This document shows, one piece after another, positions 49,666-60,900 of a stretch of DNA of 64,000 nucleotides. Location of the stretch: the NCBI GenBank assembly GCA_016839765.1, contig JAEOTP010000069.1, positions 50,629 to 114,628 on the forward strand. Reading direction: 5' to 3'. The position numbers were made by a program, and so were the translations under genes. The notes under the pieces were generated by a model. The model did not search any database. It was not told the origin of the DNA and saw nothing but the letters and a program-made list of their open reading frames with translations. Origin of the DNA: Promethearchaeota archaeon. Lineage in GTDB: Archaea > Asgardarchaeota > Lokiarchaeia > Sigyniarchaeales > SOKP01. Position 1 is the stretch's first letter. Every line of letters begins with the position of its first letter.

Positions 49666-50328
49666 TTAATTTTTTAAAATCGTACCACAATGAGGGCATA
49701 TTTTAGTCCCAGCTTTTACTCTTTCCCCACAGGCAAAACATTTACTTGAAATTGAATCTTTGGGCTTATTTCCTTCTCTTCGATGTTTGGAAACGCTTTT
49801 ATCTGTTTTATCTTCAGAAAGAATTCTTTTAACATAATCTCCATTATGAGGAGTTATTATTTCAAAATCTTCTGAAGGTTTAATTTCTTTAAATCCTTTT
49901 GGTAGGTTTTTGAATTTACTATCTTCAATCATATTAGGTTCTTTCTTAGGGAAATCAGATTCTTCCTCCCCCTCCTCTTCATTTGGGCTTACAATCCCAA
50001 ATTCAGGTGAATCGATTCCATTTTCAACACTATAATCTGAAGCTTCGCCTTCTTCTTGGAGATCAGTAAATTCTTCTAAAATTTCCATTTTTCTCTCTTT
50101 AGCTAATTTTAATTTTAAGCTTTTAATATGTTCAATAATTTGTTTTGTCTTTTCAATTAACATAGTCCTATATGAAAACTCTAAATTAGGTGTCTTTGAA
50201 GCTTTGATTACAATTTCTGAAATTTCAACCCACTCATCAATTGCTTCGTTAATCTTATTATTATTTTCAAATCCAGTTGCTTTCGCAACTCTATAACCAA
50301 GTTCTTTATTAAATTTACCGATATCCAT
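49666..50328 (-). CDS. Helical acidic protein with C-terminal zinc ribbon
   Basis: C-terminal KCFACGERVKAGTKICPHCGTILKN. Confidence 0.65.
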   Translation of the reverse strand: MDIGKFNKELGYRVAKATGFENNNKINEAIDEWVEISEIVIKASKTPNLEFSYRTMLIEKTKQIIEHIKSLKLKLAKERKMEILEEFTDLQEEGEASDYSVENGIDSPEFGIVSPNEEEGEEESDFPKKEPNMIEDSKFKNLPKGFKEIKPSEDFEIITPHNGDYVKRILSEDKTDKSVSKHRREGNKPKDSISSKCFACGERVKAGTKICPHCGTILKN

Positions 50329-50475
50329 GATAAAATCATATTAACTTTTTATAAATATTCAAATTTAACAAGTAAATCCAAGTATTTATAATTGTTAATA
50401 TTTAAAGTAAAGATTAAAATTATAGATTTTTATTAGTTTATTAAGAAAATCATTATGATTATTTTTATCTAGATA

Positions 50476-52368
50476 ATGTCGATACATCCCCTTTCTGAGA
50501 ATGAACTCGAAAACTTAAGAAAAGCCATAGAAGAAAATGGTTGGCAGATTCACGGATATATCCAGAATTATTTTAGATATAGTATCACAAAGGAAAAACT
50601 ATTAGTATTTACAATAAAATTTCCGGTCACTTTACCTGTAAGGATTAATATTCCATTTGAGGTAGTTAGTTTTCGAGTTTCTATAGCTTTTAAATTTTGG
50701 AATATAAATCAAAATATTAACAAGGCAATTTTTTATTTTATGAAAACTCTAAGAGATTTAGCCTTAAGAGTCTCAATAGAACATAATTTTCAAATTAAAG
50801 GAAAGGAAAATGATTTACTTGAGATGTTAAATCTTCTCATGCCGGAAATAATAAAAGATGAGAATGAGAAAACTTGGATAAACCGAATTCGAATTTCTTT
50901 AGCAAACAAAAGGGAAAAATTTAAAGAATTTGATTCTACTCGTCTTACAAACATAGTTAATAGAATAAAAAACATAGGATTAAATCCTACCTTCAATTTA
51001 CCCTGGGAATTAAGTAATGGGGTACCAAAACTTAGAGCTTCTGAAACTTTGTTTTTTTCAAATGATGAAAAATTTGATGAATTTTTTATTCTAGAGAAAG
51101 GTTTTTTTACATATTTTAAAGATTTGGAATATAATAAGTTTTATATTCGATCTTCTTTTGATTGCTACACCCCATATATTTTGAGTAATATTTTTGATGA
51201 CACAGGTTTTAAATTAGAGGAAATTATAGAAAATTGGATTAAATTTTCTAGAATGATTTTAAATTCCGTATTAAAGTTAATCTCCTCAGGAAATTTTCTT
51301 CAAAATGACTATATAAATTTTAAACCAGTAAGGGAATTAGATTCTAGGGGTTATGAATTAGATCAAAATAATTTTCCATTTTCTCCCCTTCATTATGAGA
51401 GCTCTATTTCAAAGGGAGAATTATATCCAATTCATAACGATCTTCTTAATTCTCCGCCTATAAATTTTGAAGTTATTGAATCTCTAAATACATATACAGA
51501 AGCAGAAGAATTAATAAAAAATTATCGATTTAATGAAGCAGCAGAATTATTAAACAATTCTTTAAAGATTTTTAATAAAAATCGGCAAAGGAAAATTATT
51601 GTTTCAATTCTACTTAAACTGGGAAAAATTGCTTCACTTTTAAATCAAAGTGATATTGCGCTCAACTATTTACAAAATGCTCTCGGTGTAGCTAAATCAG
51701 GAGAAGTACCTATAGAATATATTATTAAGATACATTATAAATTAGGGAAATCGTATTATAACAAACAAGATTTTGTTAATGCCATGAAACATTTCAATAT
51801 TATTATTAGTTTCTTAAAAAAAGAGGAACAACACTCAATAAATACAGATGATTTTTTGGGCATGGCTTTTCTTTATATAGGATTAATTAATCTAGAACAA
51901 AACCAACTAGCTCAGTCAAAAAATAATTTCAAACAAGCTTTTCAATTAGGTAATAGTTCTATCAAAGTTAAGCTGAATTATCATTTACTCCGAGCAAAAC
52001 AATATAAAACTACTGGTAAAGTATCTCAAGCGCAAAAATTATTAAGATCTGGGATAGAAGCTGTAGGACTAGATTTTAAAGATGAGAAATATGAATATTT
52101 ATTTTTTGATCTAGTTTTAGAATTAGCAGAATTTTATGTTCATCATCGTGTTGATTCACGAAAAGCACTGTTTTTATTAAAAAAAATTGAAAGTCGCCTA
52201 GCTCTCAACGTCAAAGAAATACCTGGAATTAAAAGAGCTATAAGATGGAATTTGTTAATGTGCGATTTTTATGACATTCTAGCCAGAGATAGTAATAACT
52301 CCACTCATTATTATAAACAAAGTCAGATTTTAATTAATCAACTTAGGAAAATTGGGGTACTAGATTAA
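50476..52368 (+). CDS. TPR-repeat protein
   Basis: C-terminal TPR-like units (YIIKIHYKLGKSYYNKQDFVNAMKHFN..., FLGMAFLYIGLINLEQNQLAQSKNNFKQAF). Confidence 0.65.
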   Translation: MSIHPLSENELENLRKAIEENGWQIHGYIQNYFRYSITKEKLLVFTIKFPVTLPVRINIPFEVVSFRVSIAFKFWNINQNINKAIFYFMKTLRDLALRVSIEHNFQIKGKENDLLEMLNLLMPEIIKDENEKTWINRIRISLANKREKFKEFDSTRLTNIVNRIKNIGLNPTFNLPWELSNGVPKLRASETLFFSNDEKFDEFFILEKGFFTYFKDLEYNKFYIRSSFDCYTPYILSNIFDDTGFKLEEIIENWIKFSRMILNSVLKLISSGNFLQNDYINFKPVRELDSRGYELDQNNFPFSPLHYESSISKGELYPIHNDLLNSPPINFEVIESLNTYTEAEELIKNYRFNEAAELLNNSLKIFNKNRQRKIIVSILLKLGKIASLLNQSDIALNYLQNALGVAKSGEVPIEYIIKIHYKLGKSYYNKQDFVNAMKHFNIIISFLKKEEQHSINTDDFLGMAFLYIGLINLEQNQLAQSKNNFKQAFQLGNSSIKVKLNYHLLRAKQYKTTGKVSQAQKLLRSGIEAVGLDFKDEKYEYLFFDLVLELAEFYVHHRVDSRKALFLLKKIESRLALNVKEIPGIKRAIRWNLLMCDFYDILARDSNNSTHYYKQSQILINQLRKIGVLD

Positions 52369-52382
52369 AATAATAAAAAAAG

Positions 52383-52589
52383 TTATTTGCGTGAAAAGGC
52401 AGCACGCTTAGCGCCAAGTGAATCAGTTTGACCACCATATTTACCCTCTTCAACCCTTTTGGCATATAAATTTCTGAAGCGGATTCTTGGAGGTTTTTTC
52501 TTTTTGGCATTAACTCCTGTCCGGTCTATTTTGGGAGTTTGTTGCTTTACTTTTCCAGCTTTTGTCAATGATCCGTGCGAACCAGGCAT
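52383..52589 (-). CDS. Ribosomal protein S30e
   Basis: [21 protein letters not shown]...[17 protein letters not shown]; basic 68-aa protein matching S30e. Confidence 0.9.
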   Translation of the reverse strand: MPGSHGSLTKAGKVKQQTPKIDRTGVNAKKKKPPRIRFRNLYAKRVEEGKYGGQTDSLGAKRAAFSRK

Positions 52590-52780
52590 ATTACATCAAC
52601 TCTATATTACAGTTATACAAATTTATTTATAGTATTAAAAAATAATCCAAACTCTTAAATTTTGTTATTATTCTAAATTAAAATCAATATAAAAATTGGA
52701 CTCCAATTTTTTTATAGTGTTTTAATTCAATCTTTTAAATATCAGTGAAATATTTAATTTATTATATTATATGAGTTAAA

Positions 52781-52951
52781 ATGACCGAAAAAGCACCTAA
52801 TAATACAAACTCTAAATCTAAAGATTTTATTGATCAAAAAATTCAGTATGGAGAATCACAAATTAGTTGTTTTGCTTGCGGGGAAAAAATTAAAGAGGGG
52901 ACTAAAATATGCCCTTATTGCAACACAAAACAAGAATCAATAACTTCTTAA
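52781..52951 (+). CDS. 56-aa zinc-ribbon microprotein (below the ORF track cutoff)
   Basis: MTEKAPNNTNSKSKDFIDQKIQYGESQISCFACGEKIKEGTKICPYCNTKQESITS. Confidence 0.65.
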   Translation: MTEKAPNNTNSKSKDFIDQKIQYGESQISCFACGEKIKEGTKICPYCNTKQESITS

Positions 52952-53010
52952 TAGAAATGTTTTTTGGTAATCAAAACACTAAAAATCTATATTAATAATT
53001 TTTCCTTAAA

Positions 53011-53517
53011 ATGATTGAGATGAGTTACAGAAATTATAGTCGAAAAACAATTTCAATAATCTGTATTTTTATTTTTGCAATTATCGTAGCCATTTTTATA
53101 ATTGGAATCAATTTTTTTGATATCAGTCTAATTTTAACAACTACAATTCCTTTAATTATAATTTCAATAATTGTAATAATCGTCATTCGTTTTTCATGGG
53201 AATCCCAGAAATATTGTCCTCGATGCAATATACCAATTAGCGTTTATTCAGAATATTGCAGAAATTGTGGATTAAAGCTTATTATTATGTGCCCAGATTG
53301 TAATAAATACCTTCGAATCGGAACAAGCTTATGTGATAATTGTGGTCATAAGTTTGAATTTTTTGACGAGGTTAAAGAAAAACCTGAGTTTGAAATAGTA
53401 CAAAAAGGTTCCCCCGCACCTGAGCAGGCAAATTTCTGCCCCACTTGTGGTAGTAATCTAAAGAACACTGAAAACCTTAGATTCTGTGAATATTGCGGTT
53501 CAAGATTGAAAAAGTAA
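53011..53517 (+). CDS. Two-TM protein with multiple zinc ribbons
   Basis: Two hydrophobic segments, then YCPRCNIPI..YCRNCGLKL, CPDCNKYL..CDNCGHKF, FCPTCGSNL..FCEYCGSRL. Confidence 0.75.
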   Translation: MIEMSYRNYSRKTISIICIFIFAIIVAIFIIGINFFDISLILTTTIPLIIISIIVIIVIRFSWESQKYCPRCNIPISVYSEYCRNCGLKLIIMCPDCNKYLRIGTSLCDNCGHKFEFFDEVKEKPEFEIVQKGSPAPEQANFCPTCGSNLKNTENLRFCEYCGSRLKK

Positions 53518-53719
53518 GAAATCCGTTTTAAAATAGACAAAAAAAAGTAGTATGCTCAATTCTATTGAAATTAATACAATTATACTTATCATAGTAATAC
53601 AATTGCACCGATTCTTTGTACAAAATAGTTAAGAATTGAATAACCTCAAATTATATCATTAATTACGAAAAATATAAATTTAGTAATTCATCTAAATTAT
53701 ATATTTACACCCTCTTTAA

Positions 53720-53847
53720 GGGGACTTGGCGTAGCCCGGTAGCGCGACAGGCTCCAGATCCCGTTAGCAAAGCGCGCAGAAACCTGTAGATCGGGGGTTC
53801 AATAAGATGTTTGGATTCCAAATACGTTGAAAATCCCTCAGTCCCCA
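53720..53847 (+). tRNA. tRNA-Trp(CCA) with two introns
   Basis: Acceptor GGGGACT/AGTCCCC (53720-53726/53840-53846), D-arm GCGT/GCGC, anticodon stem ACAGG/CCTGT with CTCCAG loop (CCA at 53754-53756), intron about 53758-53781; T-stem GGGGG/CCCTC with T-loop TTCAA|AT split by intron about 53803-53832; oligo-T follows. Confidence 0.88.
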
Positions 53848-54000
53848 CTTTTTTTTACCCAAAAACCTCGAGGTGGAGTATTGATATTATGTCTATTAAA
53901 CCACTTAACAGTCTACTTGCTCATAAATTTATTACAATTATTCGGATCAAAATATTTGAAATTTTATTAGATAAAGAAGATTAGATTATTTTGATTTCAA

Positions 54001-54750
54001 ATGGTAAATATGCAACATGAACTATTACGAGAAGATTTAGATTTAGAGGAAGCTGAGGATCTACAAACAAAATACTATTCTATAATACAAAAACAAGAAA
54101 ATGCCCCATATAAATATCCCTCATTGAAAACTTTAAAAAGGGTTGTAGGTGTGGACATATCTTATTATGAATGGAAAGGTGAAGAGTTTGGTGTATCCTG
54201 TGCTGCTCTATGGGACATCTTCAACGAAAAGTTGGAATATTGTACACTTGTAAAGGATAAAATCAAATTTCCGTATCATGCGGGCTTTTTAGGGTTTAGA
54301 GAATGCAATTTACTTGCTCAAGCTATTAAAAAACTTCCAAAAAATTACGATCTTATTATGTGTGATGGCCATGGAATAATCCATCCAAGAAGATTTGGCG
54401 AAGCAGTTCAATTAGGATTTGCTCTGGATACACCCACAATTGGTATAGCGAAAAAATCGTATATAGGGTATTGCGAATGGAGCTTATTAAAAAGGAAGAG
54501 GGGAGATAAAAAACCTGTCTTAGCTTATGAGCCAAATCTAAGAAAAAAATCTAAACAAGAAATGTTAGGCTATGCTATATGTTTAAATGATAATATGAAA
54601 CCAGTCTTCATAAGTGTGGGATACAGAACTACATTAGATTTAGCAATAAAAATTGCATTAAAAACGACATTAAAGCATAGACAACCTGAACCACTTTATT
54701 TGGCTGATCATCTGTCAAAAGAAAAAGTAAAAGAAATTCTTTCTTCTTAA
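54001..54750 (+). CDS. nfi: Endonuclease V
   Basis: VVGVDISYYE, FPYHAGFLGFREC, DLIMCDGHGIIHPRRFGEAVQLGFALDTPTIGIAKK, SVGYRTTLDLAI. Confidence 0.92.
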   Translation: MVNMQHELLREDLDLEEAEDLQTKYYSIIQKQENAPYKYPSLKTLKRVVGVDISYYEWKGEEFGVSCAALWDIFNEKLEYCTLVKDKIKFPYHAGFLGFRECNLLAQAIKKLPKNYDLIMCDGHGIIHPRRFGEAVQLGFALDTPTIGIAKKSYIGYCEWSLLKRKRGDKKPVLAYEPNLRKKSKQEMLGYAICLNDNMKPVFISVGYRTTLDLAIKIALKTTLKHRQPEPLYLADHLSKEKVKEILSS

Positions 54751-54855
54751 TATATTACGCAGATTCATATCTATGAATTATAATTTTTCGTGAAAGGCTT
54801 GTTTCACGAAATTCTGTTATTAAGCTTTAATTGAAAATAATCAAAGACGATAATT

Positions 54856-56142
54856 TTACATATTATCTGGTTTAAATTCTAGAAGTGAAGATCCACAATA
54901 CATACAGTAATTATTCTTGATATCGTTTTCATTATGACAATATGGGCATATTAAGTATCCGTGTTTCGGTTTAGCACGAATCTCTGGCTTTTTAGGTTCT
55001 TTAAATTTATGGGGTTCATATTTTCTATTTCTACTTAAGATTACATATAAAATTAATAAAACTCCAAGAAATATTGATAAAGCTCCAACAGCAACACTTA
55101 TTATGATAATAAAACTATTATCAGGCGGTATATATGGTGGGGGTGCATTAATTGAAAAGTATTGAATTTCTGATGCATATATTGTTCCAAGTGAATCATT
55201 TCCAAACACTTGAATATTGTGAACACCATTTGTCGGTAAAGGAAGTGTAGTATTCCCCACTATCGTCTTAGTGGTTAATCCATCTAAGGAATACCCCATC
55301 CAATCTAATGGCGTTCTGTTTACAAAACTCAGCAATAAACCTTCATTGAGATTATCTCCAATATTATAATTAGGATCCCATGAATAACCTACTGCATCTA
55401 TATAGTTGAATACGTTATCAGACCACGTTCTCATATCAAATTTAGTAATTGAAGTTGTGGTTGTACTTCTAAATCCATACCCACTTCCACCATCTACGCT
55501 ATTTTCATCGATCCAAAGATGCCAATCATCAGCACAGTCGAATTGTATCCTCACGTGATACCATGTGTATCCATTATACGACCCTACTGTTGTTGGAGCA
55601 GCTCCATTATAAACAACAAGGTTGCCATCTTCCCAATAAATAACAATTGTATCTTGGGGATTTTGGTCATGTATTTGAATCATTAAATAATCTCCTGAAT
55701 TATGTGGATAGTCTAAATAAATATAACACTCAATTATTCCGGTAGTTTGACTTGAAAATGTGTTAGATACTATTGTAGCTCCTCCACCTCCTCCTGCGTC
55801 TTTTAATTCAACTACCTTGTTATGCCCATCCATTTCTTCAACTACCTGGACAAATCCGGTGTAAGACGTAAAGAAAGACCACTCCTCTGGTATAATCCAA
55901 ATTTCATCATTTTCAAATCCGTAAGTAGCAGGATAATATCCGCTCATTGGCTCTGTATATGTTTTACTTTCTGGAGTAATAATTGAAATTTCATTATCAC
56001 TTGTTTGAAATGAATTATCTCCTTTACAATTAAGTTCAAAATTCTTGTTGAAACTGATGTTATTATTAATAAAACTACAACTAAAGGTAAAAACTACAAC
56101 AAGAAAGAATATAATAATTATAATATTCTTTTTTCCATTCAT
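54856..56142 (-). CDS. Secreted/surface LamG-like domain protein with C-terminal TM and zinc-ribbon tail
   Basis: N-terminal signal-like segment; lectin/glucanase-like module; FIIIISVAVGALSIFLGVLLILYVIL TM; ICPYCHNENDIKNNYCMYCGSSL. Confidence 0.75.
   Translation of the reverse strand: MNGKKNIIIIIFFLVVVFTFSCSFINNNISFNKNFELNCKGDNSFQTSDNEISIITPESKTYTEPMSGYYPATYGFENDEIWIIPEEWSFFTSYTGFVQVVEEMDGHNKVVELKDAGGGGGATIVSNTFSSQTTGIIECYIYLDYPHNSGDYLMIQIHDQNPQDTIVIYWEDGNLVVYNGAAPTTVGSYNGYTWYHVRIQFDCADDWHLWIDENSVDGGSGYGFRSTTTTSITKFDMRTWSDNVFNYIDAVGYSWDPNYNIGDNLNEGLLLSFVNRTPLDWMGYSLDGLTTKTIVGNTTLPLPTNGVHNIQVFGNDSLGTIYASEIQYFSINAPPPYIPPDNSFIIIISVAVGALSIFLGVLLILYVILSRNRKYEPHKFKEPKKPEIRAKPKHGYLICPYCHNENDIKNNYCMYCGSSLLEFKPDNM
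55171..55980. repeat. Segmental repeat copy A (LamG-like module)
   Basis: Near-identical DNA blocks shared with 59724-60532, e.g. ggatcccatgaataacctactgcatctatatagttgaatacgttatcagacca. Confidence 0.85.
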
Positions 56143-56258
56143 GTTATTTATGGTTTTGAATTTCTGTTTTGAACGATTGTCTTAATATAAAATGAATAGG
56201 TAAATATATAAAGATTTTTCTAAGAATGTGAATTATTCAAAATATAAAAGAAAAAAAA

Positions 56259-57227
56259 TTATGTTGTAGGTTGAGCCCTTGTTATTATTTGAAGTGTTAA
56301 AAATGTTAATACTTCATTAAAATTTGACCTATTTATTTTGGGCATTTTGAAATAATGGGCTCCAATTGATTCTGCTAAAGATTGTCCTTCTTTCCATGAT
56401 ACTAATTTTGATTCTCCTGTTTCAATTAGAATTCTTGGCATCTCAACGGTAATTTTTGACTTTTTCTTTAGTTTGAATTTTAAGTCTGTTGCTCCCTTCA
56501 ATTCAGAAAAATATAATTTAATCTTTTCAAAAGACGCTGGATTATTATTATCATATGCAAATATTGCCCCACAACTACCTTTATAATAATTAGGCCTGAT
56601 AGACCTAAACTTAATATCACCTGACATATTCCACAAGTGTAATTTGACTAAAGTATTTTCCAAGACATTTCTTTCTGTCAATAAAAATTCAACTCCAATA
56701 GTTTGAGGCGTATATAGTTGGGTTTTAAAAAGTGGTGTAATTAATTCGTTTTTAAAAGGCACATCGAAACCTAGTAATATTATTTTGAGGGTAAAATCGA
56801 ATTTAACTCCCCACTCTTCAAAATAGGTTAAAAATCTTTTATATCTCTGAATTTTTTTACGTAATTCATACAATTGACTTCTCGCTGTGCTTGAGAGTTT
56901 TAATCCTGTAGCCCGGCGAATAACAGCTTCAGCTTGTCCTTGGCTGATGGTTTTATCAAATCTTAGATATAAATCATAAGCAATTTTTGAGATAACCCAA
57001 TCTAAATTGAATTTATTTAATAGATGTTGAATGCCTTTCCTTAAATTTTTATTTATGTTAGGGAATTCATTTTCATTAATGGAAATATTACTATATATAT
57101 CGATCTTACCTTCTCTAAATAAATCTTCTATTGTGTAATTAATTTTTGAAAGAAAGTTCTCCAAATTTTCTAATTGAGACTCGTTTAATTGATCATTTTT
57201 ATTTTTACCAACTTGAGTCATTTTCAA
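56259..57227 (-). CDS. Rab-like pseudo-GTPase with helical N-terminal extension
   Basis: FTLKIILLGFDVPFKNEL (degenerate P-loop), TIGVEF, LHLWNMSGDIKFRSIRPNYYKGSCGAIFAYDNNNPASFEKI, EGQSLAESIGAHYFKM; aligned by eye to Rab G1-G5. Confidence 0.75.
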   Translation of the reverse strand: MKMTQVGKNKNDQLNESQLENLENFLSKINYTIEDLFREGKIDIYSNISINENEFPNINKNLRKGIQHLLNKFNLDWVISKIAYDLYLRFDKTISQGQAEAVIRRATGLKLSSTARSQLYELRKKIQRYKRFLTYFEEWGVKFDFTLKIILLGFDVPFKNELITPLFKTQLYTPQTIGVEFLLTERNVLENTLVKLHLWNMSGDIKFRSIRPNYYKGSCGAIFAYDNNNPASFEKIKLYFSELKGATDLKFKLKKKSKITVEMPRILIETGESKLVSWKEGQSLAESIGAHYFKMPKINRSNFNEVLTFLTLQIITRAQPTT

Positions 57228-57399
57228 TCACTTAAGATTATTTTATATATTTTTTGTCCACATTATTTTTATATGTCCAATTAAGATTACTATGTCCATG
57301 ATAAAGATGGACATTTTCCTATTTAAATCTTTGTCAAAAAATTTAAAAAATTATAAATTTAAAGAAAAAAAAATTTGATTTTTGAATTAGAATATAATA

Positions 57400-57858
57400 T
57401 TATTTTAAGAGGAATTGAATCTTAGTTTGTAGTTTATTCGGTGGAGTTTTATCTGGGTCATTTAAATAGAATTCATAGGCAATTCCAGAGGGTTTGTACC
57501 CATTATCGTCAACCCATTTAGTAAGTGTGTTATAAGCTGGTTCTATTTCGTTATAAGGACCTGTATGGATACAACTAGCATATTTTCCAGCTGGAATCTC
57601 CCTTGGTTTAATATCACCCTTTTCAGGAAGTTTGGTAGCAACTGGAAATCCAATTTCTACCTCTAAATTCTGCATATCCATATTAAAATAGGCAGTATAA
57701 GGAGCTCCAACTGGATTTTCTCCTAATTCTCCCATATACTGCATAATTCTCATATATGCTTCTCCCAATGCTTGGGGTAAACTTTGAGCTGAAGCTATTT
57801 TACGGATAGATAAAGCATGCTGGACTTTTTTCTCTTCTACTTCACAATTATGCGACAT
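57400..57858 (-). CDS. GyrI-like/AraC effector-binding domain protein
   Basis: AGKYASCIHTGPYNEIEPAYNTLTKWVDDNGYKPSGIAYEFYLNDP. Confidence 0.85.
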   Translation of the reverse strand: MSHNCEVEEKKVQHALSIRKIASAQSLPQALGEAYMRIMQYMGELGENPVGAPYTAYFNMDMQNLEVEIGFPVATKLPEKGDIKPREIPAGKYASCIHTGPYNEIEPAYNTLTKWVDDNGYKPSGIAYEFYLNDPDKTPPNKLQTKIQFLLK

Positions 57859-57995
57859 AAAAATTTCGGCCTAAGTTTTTTCTTTAAAATATATATTAGT
57901 TGCTTCAGTTGGTTATTGAAGCTATAATTTTTTAATATAATTTCCAATTATAATTATAATACAGAATAAAATTAGTAATTTGATAATTAAATAAA

Positions 57996-60900
57996 TTATT
58001 CTTCTCTAGGTTTAAAATCTGCAAGTGAAGCTCCACAATATATACAGTAATTATCCTTGATATGGGTTTCACTATGGCAATATGGGCACTTTCTATACAT
58101 ATCTTTTACTTCAACAGGAGCTTTTAGCTTTTTAGGCTTTGGGGGTCGAGCATTCCTCTTTCTAACTAAAGTTATGATTAAAAAAAGTGCTCCTACTGCA
58201 ATAAATACGCCAATGGCAACACTGATGATGATAATGAGAGTATTATCAGGTGGAATATACGGTGGAGTACTTTTTTGAACAATTACATCCTCGTAATCCA
58301 TGTTTCCTGCTTTATCTCTCACGTAAAATCTAATTGTGATGGCCCCATCTGGCGCAGCATTCCATGCGGTTGAATCTATATACCCGGTGTACTGTGAAAT
58401 ATCATAATTGGTTAAACCACCATCGAGGGTATACCACATAGCATCGATATTAAGCTCATCAACAGAAATATTAAAACTTGGAGGTATAATTGTAAATTGA
58501 GCACCAAATGAAGGAGTATTAATAGTAATGACTGGATCAGTAATATCTTTGTTGATATTAATCTCAGCATAATTAAAACCTCCAAACGTATCATTTACAT
58601 AGAACCGAATTGTAATTGGCCCCTCACCTTGGCCATCCCATTCGGTCTGATTTATGGTCCCCGATGATCCTATGAAAGTAATATTCGTCCCGCCACCATC
58701 TAATGTATACCATGTAGTAATTTGATAGAAAGCTGTTATCGAAATACTAAAAGTTGGCGCAATATTACTGTAAAATTCATTATTTGAAGGTGTTATAATG
58801 TTAATGGATGGTGGGGGAACATTAATTGAAAAAAATCGAACTTCTGATTCATATATAGTTCCTAAAGAATCATTTCCGAACACCTGAATAGAATGAGAGC
58901 CATCACCCAAGAATGGAATTGTTAAATCTCCCAGTATCGTCTTATTGGTTAATCTATCTAAAGAATATCCCATCCAATCAAGTGTAGTTCTATTCATAAA
59001 ACTAAGTAACAATCCTTCAATAGAGTTATCTCTAATATTATAGTTTGGGTCCCACGAAAATCCAATAGCATCTATATAAAACAAACCTGTAGTTCCCCAA
59101 GCGGATCGAATTTCAAGACGATCTGCATCTAATGCATCAGTATGCGTGTAAGAATAATCATCTGCTTCTAAAATTCCATTAATATACACGTCCACAGTCT
59201 TCGTGGTTCCATTCCAACTAATACTGATGTGATACCACTGATCATCATAAAATGTTGGTCCAAAAGTCTGCCAACCACCTGGAGCACTATTGATATTAAA
59301 CCTGTTGTTATTATATTGGCTAACGTATGAATCGATGCCTAATACTGTTATGTATCTTGTTAAGCTAGTGTCGAGTAGTGAAATCCAAATTGGACAATTC
59401 CCGCTCTCTTTATATACCCATAACTCAATTATTCCGGAATTATGGTCGTCACTAAATAATTGATAAATTCCTGGATCATCGCCAGTGGAACCTGCGTTAT
59501 CGTTAACTTCTAACACTTTCTTATGACCGGCTTTCTCAGAAATTACTCTAACAGTACCAATACCAGGATCCCATCTTAACCACCCATTTGGCTCAACTCC
59601 ATTAATGTCATTCTCAAACCCATAAGTCGCAGGATAATAACCACTCATTGGTTCTGTGTATGTTTTATTTTCTGGAGTAATAATACTAATCATAGGGAGA
59701 TCAAGAGTAAAATGCCTTAGATTCGATGCATACATTGTTCCAAGTGAGTCATTTCCAAACACTTGAATATTGTGAGATCCATTTGCTGGTAAAGGAAGAG
59801 TAATATTTCCCAATATTGTCTTATTGGTTAGCCCATTTAAAGAATATCCTATCCAATCTAACCTCGGATAGTTATCAAAACTAAGCAATAAACCTTGATC
59901 GAGATTAGTTCCAATATTATAATTAGGATCCCATGAATAACCTACTGCATCTATATAGTTGAATACGTTATCAGACCATGTTCTCATATCAAATTTAGTA
60001 ATTGATGTTGTGGTTGCGCTTCTAAATCCGTACCCACTTCCACCATCTACGCTATTGTCATCAATCCAAAGATGCCAATCATCAGCACAATCGAATTGTA
60101 CCCTCACGTGATACCACGTATATGCATTATACGACCCTACTATTGTTGGAGTAGTTCCATCATAAACAATAAGATTACCATCTTCCCAATAAATAACAAT
60201 CGTGTCTTGTGGGTTTTGGTCATGTATTTGAATCATTAAATAATCTCCTGAATTATGTGGATAGTCTAAATAAATATAGCACTCGATTGTTCCAGTAGTT
60301 TGACTCGAAAATGTGTTAGATACTATTGTAGCCCCTCCACCTCCTCCTGCGTCTTTTAATCCAACTACCTTGTTATGTCCATCCATTTCCTCAACCACTT
60401 GAGCAAATCCGGTGTAAGACGTAAAGAAAGACCACTCCTCAGGTATAACACCATTTTCATCGTTTTCAAATCCGTAAGTAGCAGGATAATACCCACTCAT
60501 CGGTTCTGTATATATTTTATTTTCTGGAGTAAGGATTTCAATATAATTAGTAATATTAATCGTAAAGTATCTTAGATTCGATGCATACATTGTTCCAAGT
60601 GAATTATTTCCAAACACTTGAATATTGTGAGCTCCATTTGCAGGTAAAGGAAGTGTAGTATTCCCCGATATTGTCTTATTGGCTAGTCCATCTAAAGAAT
60701 ATCCCTTCCAATCTAACGTAGTGCTGTTATCAAAACTAAGCATTAATCCTTCTTGCATATTATCTCCGAGATTATAATTAGGATCCCAAGACACTCCTAC
60801 CGCATCTACCCAGATATTAGTGTTTAATACATCATTATACATAGTAATATATAAGCGATTCACAGTAGTTCCTGTTGCATGATTCGTAGCGCCAATTACG

